Assembly (NCBI GenBank): GCA_018267355.1
Contig: JAFDYP010000295.1
Location: 1 to 5,149 of the forward strand
Direction of reading: 5' to 3'
DNA length: 5,149 nucleotides
Source: Bacteroidota bacterium
GTDB taxonomy: Bacteria; Bacteroidota; Bacteroidia; Chitinophagales; LD1
Positions 1 through 4,868 of this stretch are shown here, piece after piece; the first letter of the stretch is position 1; every line of letters begins with the position of its first letter. A program made the translations under genes and the position numbers. Under the pieces are notes generated by a model. That model worked only from the letters and a program-made list of their open reading frames with translations, was not told where the DNA came from and ran no database searches.

Positions 1-111
1 AGAATCGGAATTCATTTCACGGACCTTGTCATCTTAGTTTCCTGTTTCCTGCTCCAGACTTTTTAAGTATCTGATGTTTTCATATATCCTTTTATCTATA
101 TATACACTATG

Positions 112-330
112 CTATACAGGTAAATCACCACAGACCACCCTTTTGACCTCCATCATTTCTATAGAATCTGCAGGGATACCCTTCCTCAAAAATGGATCAT
201 GTATGGAGTCTATAAGATTTACAGGAACTATAGGAGCAGTTGCAGGTTTATCGGAGCTATTATGTGGACTGCATGCGGATAGAATCAATGCCGCAGAAAT
301 AGCACAGATAAGAGTATGTAGTGTTTTCAT
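112..330 (-). CDS. Small predicted lipoprotein (72 aa), function unknown
   Basis: I do not recognise the family. The first 19 residues form a lipoprotein signal peptide: Lys2, a hydrophobic core (LICAISAALIL) and a lipobox LSAC with the lipidated cysteine at residue 20. The mature part is only about 53 residues, polar and proline-rich at first (SPHNSSDKPATAP) and then mixed, with a second cysteine near the C-terminus. There is no run of acidic residues after Cys20, so the Bacteroidota surface-export signal is not evident and a periplasm-facing anchor is more likely. The open frame continues upstream into pyrG, but the signal peptide fixes the start at 330. It begins 11 bases after the pyrG stop with no clear Shine-Dalgarno, so it is probably co-transcribed with pyrG. 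The reading frame has few stops beyond its TAG, so the protein may be a shortened form of something longer. Confidence 0.7.
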   Translation of the reverse strand: MKTLHTLICAISAALILSACSPHNSSDKPATAPIVPVNLIDSIHDPFLRKGIPADSIEMMEVKRVVCGDLPV

Positions 331-341
331 AGCAAATTTAT

Positions 342-1979
342 CTACGCCTCCTGCATCGCCTTCGCTCCTACCCGCTTCTGCTTGTACTCCATGGCAGCCT
401 TGATCAGGCCTATGAAGACAGGATGCGGATTCTCTACCGTAGACTTCAGCTCGGGGTGAAACTGCACACCCACAAACCACGGATGGTTAGGCACCTCCAC
501 TATTTCTACGAGGCCCGTATCCGGGTTTTTGCCGGAGGCTATCATGCCTGACTTCTCGTAGGCATCCAGGTATTCGTTATTAAACTCATAGCGGTGGCGG
601 TGGCGCTCAGTGATATTGGTACTGCCATACGCGTCAAAGGCTTTCGTACCCAGCGCGATAGCGCACTTGTAGGCACCGAGGCGCATGGTGCCGCCCTTGG
701 CGCTGATCTTCTTCTGCTCCTCCATCATGCAGATCACCTGATTGCCCGAGTCGGGGTTCATCTCCGTAGAGTGTGCATCAGCCAGGCCCAGCATGTGGCG
801 GCCCCACTCTATCACTGCCATCTGCATACCCAGGCAGATCCCGAGGAATGGGATATTATGCTCACGTACATACTTGATCGCAGCGATCTTGCCCTCTATA
901 CCACGGCTGCCAAAACCCGGTGCTACCAGTATACCATCCAGATGCCCCAACGTACCGGCTATATTGCCCTCCTCCAGGTCCTCAGAGTGGATAGACTCTA
1001 CGATCACCTTGCAGTTATTAGCCACACCAGCGTGGATGAATGATTCAAAGATGGACTTGTAGGCATCCTGCAGCTCGATGTATTTGCCCACCAGGCCTAT
1101 GCGCACCTGAGAGGTAGGATTCTTCAGCCTTTGTATAAAGGTCTTCCACTTATCCAGGTTAGGCTCGCCTGCTATCGGCAGTTCCAGTTTGCGCAGGACT
1201 GTCTGGTCCAGCTTCTCGCGCTGGTACTCCAGTGGTATATCATAGATGGTCTCCATGTCAGAGGCCTGTATCACAGAGTCATTGCTCACATTGCAGAAGA
1301 GGGCCAGCTTGCGCTTCAGGTCGTCAGACAGCGGATGCTCCGTGCGGCATACGAGGATATCCGGCTGCAGGCCGTATGATTGAAGCTCCTTCACAGAGTG
1401 CTGTGTAGGCTTGGTCTTGAGCTCCTTGGCAGATTTGAGGTATGGTATCAGGGTCAGGTGGCACACCAGTACATTATTGTGGCCCAGCTCCCAGATGATC
1501 TGGCGCACGGTCTCTATATATGGCTGCGCCTCTATGTCACCCACGGTACCACCCAGCTCAGTGATCACGATATCATACTCGCCGGTTTGACCCAGCAGGA
1601 GCATGCGACGTTTGATCTCGTCTGTGATGTGTGGTATCACCTGCACGGTCTTACCCAGGTAGGCACCCTCGCGCTCTTTGTTGATCACATATTGGTAGAC
1701 ACGGCCTGTGGTCACGTTATTGGCCTGGGAGGTAGGCACATTCAGGAAGCGCTCGTAGTGGCCGAGGTCGAGGTCGGTCTCCGCGCCGTCTTCCGTCACG
1801 TAGCACTCGCCATGCTCGTAGGGATTGAGCGTACCCGGATCTACATTGATATAGGGGTCAAATTTCTGGATGGTAACTCGGTGCCCGCGCGCCTGTAGCA
1901 GCTTGGCCAGCGAAGCGGCAAAAATACCTTTACCCAACGAAGAGGTCACCCCTCCGGTCACAAATATATACTTAGCCAT
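342..1979 (-). CDS. pyrG: CTP synthase (glutamine-hydrolysing)
   Basis: Cytosolic enzyme that aminates UTP to CTP using ATP and ammonia from glutamine, the final step of de novo CTP synthesis; the family works as a tetramer. The 545 residues match the usual full length. The N-terminal synthase domain (about 1-270) opens with the P-loop-like [10 protein letters not shown] (residues 9-18, Lys17). It carries [10 protein letters not shown] at 41-50, the Mg-binding candidates Asp71 (in [11 protein letters not shown]) and Glu141 (in [11 protein letters not shown]), and [13 protein letters not shown] class I glutamine amidotransferase domain (about 295-535) follows, with GICLGMQ holding the nucleophile Cys382 and QFHPEL supplying His508 and Glu510, so the triad is intact. 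ERHRHRYE, typical of the family, is also present. The start at 1979 gives the canonical [11 protein letters not shown]-terminus. It has its own promoter and a long leader upstream, and a small lipoprotein gene 11 bases downstream. Identification is secure. Confidence 0.99.
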   Translation of the reverse strand: MAKYIFVTGGVTSSLGKGIFAASLAKLLQARGHRVTIQKFDPYINVDPGTLNPYEHGECYVTEDGAETDLDLGHYERFLNVPTSQANNVTTGRVYQYVINKEREGAYLGKTVQVIPHITDEIKRRMLLLGQTGEYDIVITELGGTVGDIEAQPYIETVRQIIWELGHNNVLVCHLTLIPYLKSAKELKTKPTQHSVKELQSYGLQPDILVCRTEHPLSDDLKRKLALFCNVSNDSVIQASDMETIYDIPLEYQREKLDQTVLRKLELPIAGEPNLDKWKTFIQRLKNPTSQVRIGLVGKYIELQDAYKSIFESFIHAGVANNCKVIVESIHSEDLEEGNIAGTLGHLDGILVAPGFGSRGIEGKIAAIKYVREHNIPFLGICLGMQMAVIEWGRHMLGLADAHSTEMNPDSGNQVICMMEEQKKISAKGGTMRLGAYKCAIALGTKAFDAYGSTNITERHRHRYEFNNEYLDAYEKSGMIASGKNPDTGLVEIVEVPNHPWFVGVQFHPELKSTVENPHPVFIGLIKAAMEYKQKRVGAKAMQEA

Positions 1980-2109
1980 GACAGCAGTTTTTTATTGGTT
2001 TTGTGACTAAAGATGGGGAAACAGCCCTCTCCTCGGCTGAGAAGAATGATGACTGGCCTGTGTGGCCGGGGCGTCCGTCAGAAGGGCTAGCGTTTGCTCA
2101 CCGACTTTG
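1980..2109 (-). promoter_or_regulatory. pyrG 5' leader with two small hairpins
   Basis: If transcription starts just after the -7 element ending at 2116, pyrG has an untranslated leader of about 130 bases. In the transcript sense it contains GGCC-ACACA-GGCC (2055-2067) and, nearer the gene, CAGCC-N8-GGCTG (2022-2039). The second hairpin is followed by TTTCCCC rather than a U-tract, so it is not a normal intrinsic terminator. The last bases before the ATG are AT-rich with no clear Shine-Dalgarno. Pyrimidine genes are often controlled through their leaders in other bacteria, but no known mechanism is recognisable here and a control role is only inferred. Confidence 0.3.
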
Positions 2110-2115
2110 GTCACG

Positions 2116-2147
2116 CAAAGGTAAATAAATTATTACTCACATTCTAA
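2116..2147 (-). promoter_or_regulatory. Bacteroidota-type promoter for pyrG
   Basis: On the minus strand TACCTTTG (2123-2116) matches the Bacteroidota -7 consensus TAnnTTTG exactly. TTAG (2147-2144) lies 20 bases upstream, one mismatch from the -33 consensus TTTG and at the accepted spacing of 19-21. The spacer is AT-rich. It lies between the stop of the preceding lipoprotein gene and pyrG, pointing at pyrG. Confidence 0.65.
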
Positions 2148-2210
2148 GCACGGGGAAAAGGTGTGGATATTTATGATCCAGGAGAGCAAAGGGTGCAGCC
2201 GGAGGTAAAC

Positions 2211-2654
2211 TTACTGTAATACAAACCTGCTGCGGCTTTCTATATCCGTGCGCGGATCAAAATGAAAGTCCAGGTAGCTGGCATCTCCGGCGTGGCCCAT
2301 GACATGTGTATGGCTGCGGCCGTACTCCTGCCCCTTTTCATCATAAACTCGTACAGATATCTCCCTTTCTATATTTTTCTCAAAGATACCGTATACTGAC
2401 AGGATATAAAATGAATCCGCTTTCTGGATAGAAAACTTGCCTGTATGAAAGCCAGACCGCTCCAGACTACTATCCACCTCCACATGCGACTGGAAGGTAC
2501 GATCCACACCATTCCTGACCCCAGCGGCAAACTGTGAAGCCCCCTGCCCTACTGCATTGCCACTTTCTTTGATCGCTTCCTTGCTTTTGTCCTTTAGCCT
2601 CTGACAGGAAGTGAGTGCTAGCGTGATGATGAATAAAAAGGTAAGGCGGCGCAT
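2211..2654 (-). CDS. Predicted lipoprotein (147 aa), function unknown
   Basis: The N-terminus is a clear lipoprotein signal: two arginines, the hydrophobic stretch LTFLFIITLAL and lipobox LTSC with Cys17. The mature protein starts with a charged, helix-prone segment (QRLKDKSKEAIKE, 18-30), then a Gly/Ala-rich stretch (about 32-49). The remaining 90 or so residues alternate hydrophobic and polar in a way that suggests a small beta-sandwich domain (for example FYILSVYGIF and ISVRVYDEKG). There is no acidic run after Cys17, so surface export is not indicated. I do not recognise a named family. AGGA lies two bases before the ATG, a possible short-spaced Shine-Dalgarno. The gene sits 38 bases after the 149-aa gene on the same strand, so the two are probably one transcript. 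No hairpin-plus-U terminator is visible after its TAA. Confidence 0.8.
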   Translation of the reverse strand: MRRLTFLFIITLALTSCQRLKDKSKEAIKESGNAVGQGASQFAAGVRNGVDRTFQSHVEVDSSLERSGFHTGKFSIQKADSFYILSVYGIFEKNIEREISVRVYDEKGQEYGRSHTHVMGHAGDASYLDFHFDPRTDIESRSRFVLQ

Positions 2655-2692
2655 AGTCCTGGTTTTTATACAATATATCTATGACTGAGCGA

Positions 2693-3142
2693 TCAAAATA
2701 GCTTTTTCAGCTGGCCCCAGAAATTCTTTTTGGCCGTATCATTGGCATTGATCACGTCCAGCGTGTCGGTGCAGAGTACCCGCATGCCGTAGAGCAGGCA
2801 TATTTCATTTTTATCTATATGAGCATTGCGCAGATGGCTGATCCAGTCCGCACCAAATATCACCACGCGCTGCGTGCCGTACTCCTCCGCTAACTTCTGC
2901 AGGGTCAGAGCACTATAGGAGAGATTGGCGGTGAGCGTATGGGCGGGCTGAAGCTTCATGCCTGCCTCTATCACTTTGGCCATGAAAGCCACCTTATCCC
3001 GAGGCAGCTCTTCTGCCTCCGGATATTCGTACAAGACCGCTACCCGGTTGTAACCCTCTGGGATAGGCGGTGGAGGAATTTTCGCCGCAGGCGAATGTAT
3101 ATCGTATAGCTTGTCTTTTTTGTATATCCCGCTGAGTTCCAT
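2693..3142 (-). CDS. Conserved-looking protein (149 aa), possible DNA polymerase III psi (HolD)-like
   Basis: A soluble protein with no signal peptide or membrane segment. After a short N-terminal segment and a proline run (PPPP, 23-26) come a strand (RVAVLYEY, 33-40), a helix (about 47-62), a polar helical part (about 67-89), a strand (RVVIFGAD, 92-99) and a strand (EICLLYGMRVL, 113-123). The last segment, 125-142, is TDTLDVINANDTAKKNFW, followed by a basic-hydrophobic end (GQLKKLF). The order of elements, the length and this last segment recall E. coli HolD (137 aa), whose C-terminal part reads SPALTDLRANPTARAALW. HolD ties the clamp loader to the chi subunit and SSB. The comparison is from memory and weak, so the role is a hypothesis only. 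The gene diverges from ilvE across 114 bases and precedes a lipoprotein gene by 38 bases. The start at 3142 has no strong Shine-Dalgarno. Confidence 0.75.
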   Translation of the reverse strand: MELSGIYKKDKLYDIHSPAAKIPPPPIPEGYNRVAVLYEYPEAEELPRDKVAFMAKVIEAGMKLQPAHTLTANLSYSALTLQKLAEEYGTQRVVIFGADWISHLRNAHIDKNEICLLYGMRVLCTDTLDVINANDTAKKNFWGQLKKLF

Positions 3143-3178
3143 ACTTTACCGTAGCCGGATGGTTTGCCCGGCCCTGTG

Positions 3179-3186
3179 CAAAACTA
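3179..3186 (-). promoter_or_regulatory. Possible -7 element for the 149-aa gene
   Basis: The minus strand reads TAGTTTTG here, an exact fit to TAnnTTTG, 36 bases before the start codon at 3142. No TTTG is found 19-21 bases further upstream, so the -33 half is missing or degenerate. The position, divergent from the ilvE promoter, is the main support. The element overlaps one arm of a small inverted repeat, TTTGC (3163-3167) with GCAAA (3178-3182). Confidence 0.35.
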
Positions 3187-3206
3187 AGGCTTTATGGATA
3201 ACTAAG

Positions 3207-3237
3207 TTTGACCCCCCTGAAATTTATTCTACCTTTG
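3207..3237 (+). promoter_or_regulatory. Bacteroidota-type promoter for ilvE
   Basis: TTTG (3207-3210) and TACCTTTG (3230-3237) are separated by 19 bases, a perfect match to the Bacteroidota primary sigma consensus TTTG-N19-21-TAnnTTTG. Transcription would begin near 3241-3245, leaving only about 12-16 bases before the ATG at 3257. That leaves little room for leader-based control or for a normal Shine-Dalgarno site; the only purine-rich run, GAGGGG at 3237-3242, lies too far upstream. Confidence 0.8.
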
Positions 3238-3256
3238 AGGGGCAAAACCAACACAT

Positions 3257-4342
3257 ATGAGCTATAAAATATCTGTCGAAAAAGCACCTAAATCCCATGT
3301 CAGTGAGATCGATTTTAAGAATCTCCCATTTGGCAAGTACTTTTCCGATCATATGTTTGTAGCTGATTATTATGATGGTGACTGGCATGACTGCCGTATT
3401 GTGCCATTTGGCGATTTCAGCCTCCACCCTGCTACCTCGGCCATCCACTACGGTCAGGCCCTGTTTGAGGGCATGAAGGCAGAGCGCGATGAAGATGGCA
3501 ACCCGATCGTCTTCCGCCCGCTGAAGAACTGGAACCGCCTCAATATCTCCGCTACCCGTCTGGCCATGCCTACACTGCCGGAGGAGCTCTTTATGAATGC
3601 ACTGGACAAGCTCCTGACGCTGGACCGCGCCTGGATACCCAATGAGCCACTGTCCAGCCTCTATATCCGCCCATTTATGTTTGCTACAGAGAAATACGTA
3701 GGCATACGCGTGGCTGAGCACTATCGTTTCTGCATCTTCACCTGCCCAGTGGGCGCTTATTATACCAAACCTGTAAAGGTTTATATATCAGAGAAATATG
3801 TCCGTGCCGCTCCGGGCGGTGTGGGCTTTGCCAAAGCTGCGGGCAACTATGGCGCTGCCATGATGCCGATGCAGGAGGCGCAAAAACTGGGCTATGACCA
3901 GCTGCTGTGGCTGGATGGTATCCACCATCGCTACTTCCAGGAGATAGGCACCATGAATATCTTCTTTGTGATAGATGGCGTGCTGGTCACTCCGGGCCTC
4001 GATCAAGGTACCATACTGGATGGCGTGACACGCGATAGTATGATCCGCCTGGCTGAGGACGAGGGCTATATCGTGCAGGAGCGCGACATATCAGTAGACG
4101 AAGTGATCAATGCCTACCACGAGGGCAAACTGGAAGATATGTTTGGCTGCGGAACTGCTGCGGTCATCTCTCATATCGGCGCCTTCCACTACAAAGGTGA
4201 GGACTACGAACTACCTCCGGTAGAGACCCGCGAGATGAGCAACAAGCTCAAGAAGCGCTTTATGGATATCAAGAGCGGCAAGGCGGAAGACGTCTTTGGC
4301 TGGATCCATACTGTGCCGGTGGGCGTGTATGCTAATCAGTAG
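3257..4342 (+). CDS. ilvE: Branched-chain amino acid aminotransferase (type II, fold class IV)
   Basis: Cytosolic PLP enzyme that transfers amino groups between glutamate and the 2-oxo acids of valine, leucine and isoleucine. This is the last biosynthetic step and, in reverse, the first step of breakdown. The 361-residue length and the motifs fit the longer type II group shared with eukaryotic BCATs. Seen in order: HYGQALFEGMK (residues 64-74), LYIRPFMFAT with Tyr136 and Arg138, GGVGFAKAAGNYG with the PLP Schiff-base lysine Lys193, QEIGTMNIFF with Glu229 facing the PLP ring, and FGCGTAA (296-302), which holds the phosphate-binding turn. The redox CXXC of mammalian BCATs is absent after this turn; Cys298 stands alone. 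The start at 3257 gives the expected N-terminus and fits the promoter just upstream. No other ilv or leu genes lie nearby, so it is probably transcribed alone. D-amino acid transaminases share the fold, but length and motifs favour IlvE. Confidence 0.97.
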   Translation: MSYKISVEKAPKSHVSEIDFKNLPFGKYFSDHMFVADYYDGDWHDCRIVPFGDFSLHPATSAIHYGQALFEGMKAERDEDGNPIVFRPLKNWNRLNISATRLAMPTLPEELFMNALDKLLTLDRAWIPNEPLSSLYIRPFMFATEKYVGIRVAEHYRFCIFTCPVGAYYTKPVKVYISEKYVRAAPGGVGFAKAAGNYGAAMMPMQEAQKLGYDQLLWLDGIHHRYFQEIGTMNIFFVIDGVLVTPGLDQGTILDGVTRDSMIRLAEDEGYIVQERDISVDEVINAYHEGKLEDMFGCGTAAVISHIGAFHYKGEDYELPPVETREMSNKLKKRFMDIKSGKAEDVFGWIHTVPVGVYANQ

Positions 4343-4466
4343 TTTCTTCTATTTCTGATTTGTGGTTTATGATTTATGATTTCGGCAGAGCCGGAGTGAT
4401 ATCTTATTAGTGTCGCTGACGGTGCGTGTGCCAGGACGATTACTCTTATACTGTTTTACCCACCCA

Positions 4467-4490
4467 CCTCCCTAAAACAGGGAGGCTTTA
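4467..4490 (+). terminator. Possible terminator for ilvE
   Basis: This is the first strong hairpin after ilvE on the plus strand: a 7-bp GC-rich stem with a 5-base loop, followed by CTTTAAAA. The T-run is only three long and the hairpin lies about 125 bases past the stop codon, so termination here is plausible but not convincing. It is also the left half of the paired-hairpin element. Confidence 0.3.
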
Positions 4491-4510
4491 AAACCTATTG
4501 TTCGCTTGTA

Positions 4511-4537
4511 TTAAAGTCTCCCCTGATTCAGGGGAGA
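4511..4537 (-). terminator. Possible terminator for the minus-strand gene at the right edge
   Basis: On the minus strand an 8-bp stem with a 5-base loop (extendable to 10 bp with a single-base loop) is followed by CTTTAA. It would stop leftward transcripts from the gene ending at 4869, but it is over 300 bases past that stop codon and its T-run is short. It is the right half of the paired-hairpin element. Confidence 0.27.
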
Positions 4538-4586
4538 TTTAGAGGGGTTAATAATGTGCTTACATGTGATTATACTGGCGGCAGCC

Positions 4587-4668
4587 GGGCTATCCGCTGC
4601 TAGTCCTCGCGGCCTATCCACCTGGTCTACGGAGCACACCCACTACAGGCCGCTGTGGGCTATCCGCT
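4587..4668. repeat. Direct repeat GGGCTATCCGCT around an inverted GCGGCCT/AGGCCGC pair
   Basis: GGGCTATCCGCT occurs exactly at 4587-4598 and 4657-4668, one start 70 bases after the other, and the similarity continues weakly for about ten more bases. Between the copies, GCGGCCT (4609-4615) and AGGCCGC (4647-4653) form a 7-bp inverted repeat with a 31-base loop. Having direct and inverted repeats nested in this way suggests a second type of intergenic repeat element. I do not know its family. Confidence 0.5.
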
Positions 4669-4700
4669 CCTATCCCTGCCGCACCATGTTCACTCACACC

Positions 4701-4719
4701 AATACGGCGTCGCCGTATT
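4701..4719. repeat. Perfect 19-base palindrome
   Basis: AATACGGCG and CGCCGTATT are exact inverted repeats around a single T. As RNA or single-stranded DNA this gives an 8-bp stem with a GTC loop. No T-run follows, so it is not an intrinsic terminator. It sits immediately before the REP-like pair. Such a symmetric site could also bind a dimeric protein, but nothing in the context supports an operator here. Confidence 0.6.
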
Positions 4720-4724
4720 CTAAA

Positions 4725-4790
4725 GGCGCGTTGCCCCTTCGGGACTCAATACAATACTATATGGCCTAAGCCCCAGCGGGGCGACACGCC
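4725..4790. repeat. REP-like pair of inverted hairpins with GTYG heads
   Basis: GGCGCGTTGCCCC (4725-4737) on the plus strand is mirrored by GGCGTGTCGCCCC on the minus strand (4790-4778), with 11 of 13 positions identical and both differences C/T. Each arm begins a hairpin: CCC-TTC-GGG (4735-4743) on the left, and GCCCC-AGC-GGGGC (4770-4782) on the right. On its own strand each hairpin is preceded by GTTG or GTCG. A GTAG-like tetranucleotide just 5' of a short palindrome, with two units inverted, is the defining form of REP/BIME elements mobilised by RAYT transposases. No transposase is in the window, and the copy number elsewhere is unknown. Confidence 0.55.
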
Positions 4791-4796
4791 TCCAGA

Positions 4797-4856
4797 GTAG
4801 GGCACTACCCTACAGATTTGGGAACGAGCAATCTGTAATTCTGTAATTTCGGAAAT
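4797..4856. repeat. Cluster of overlapping hairpins and an 8-base tandem repeat
   Basis: GTAGGG-CACTA-CCCTAC (4797-4813) is a perfect 6-bp hairpin. Its end overlaps TACAGATT (4811-4818), which pairs with AATCTGTA (4830-4837) across 11 bases, so the two folds compete. CTGTAATT is repeated exactly in tandem (4833-4840 and 4841-4848). ATTTC-G-GAAAT (4846-4856) closes the cluster, 12 bases from the stop of the minus-strand gene. No T-run on either strand makes it a classic terminator. Confidence 0.45.
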
Positions 4857-4868
4857 CCCTCTGACGGC

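Larger units (their letters stand above)
4455..4550. repeat. Paired-hairpin inverted repeat element (type 1)
   Basis: Two strong hairpins face each other. The left one is CCTCCCT-AAAAC-AGGGAGG (4467-4485) and the right one is TCTCCCCT-GATTC-AGGGGAGA (4517-4537). Read on opposite strands they share the same plan: a C-rich outer flank, a CTCCC-type stem, then CTTTAA on the inner side. CTTTAA (4486-4491) and TTAAAG (4511-4516) are exact inverted repeats around a roughly 20-base centre. The whole is therefore an imperfect palindrome of about 96 bases built from two related hairpins. This matches the form of dispersed intergenic elements (REP pairs or small MITEs); dispersal elsewhere in the genome is inferred. 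Confidence 0.65.
4343..4868. other. 526-base gene-free region between convergent genes, filled with palindromic repeats
   Basis: This stretch lies between the stop of ilvE and the stop of a minus-strand gene, so it needs only terminators. The first 110 bases hold an AT-rich part with a TTTATGAT/TTATGAT near-duplication (about 4367-4380), then a small CGGC-AGA-GCCG hairpin just after it. From about 4455 onward it is a chain of hairpins and repeats, described separately. One open frame of 71 codons (4554-4769) runs across several of these palindromes and has no protein-like features, so I do not call it. I see no tRNA or other named RNA. Confidence 0.7.

Noticed and set aside
1..15. Start of another minus-strand gene (ATG at 15), perhaps yidC, which often follows pyrG in this phylum
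   Set aside because: Only five codons are visible and they do not resemble the YidC N-terminus. There is no usable evidence.
74..403. Plus-strand 109-codon open frame at the left edge
   Set aside because: It overlaps the small lipoprotein gene and the end of pyrG on the opposite strand. The minus-strand signal peptide and lipobox are much better evidence of coding.
331..480. N-terminal extension of the small lipoprotein into pyrG (122-aa version)
   Set aside because: The extension would overlap pyrG by over 130 bases and bury the signal peptide 50 residues in. The start at 330 places the signal at the N-terminus.
594..1898. Plus-strand open frames of 82-172 codons across the CTP synthase gene
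   Set aside because: They lie antisense to pyrG, whose protein sequence is conserved end to end with all catalytic residues. The antisense products show no motif or plausible start context.
2022..2039. Classic transcription attenuator in the pyrG leader
   Set aside because: The hairpin stem is only 5 bp with an 8-base loop, and it is followed by TTTCCCC rather than a U-tract.
3224..3721. Minus-strand 165-codon open frame antisense to ilvE
   Set aside because: It covers the ilvE promoter and the first third of a well-supported ilvE gene and has no recognisable features.
4554..4769. Plus-strand 71-codon open frame in the intergenic region
   Set aside because: It runs through several palindromes and direct repeats, has a composition set by them, and shows no domain or Shine-Dalgarno.
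4587..4848. CRISPR array
   Set aside because: The repeats differ from each other, are mostly self-palindromic, and occur at most twice. There are no regularly spaced identical repeats.
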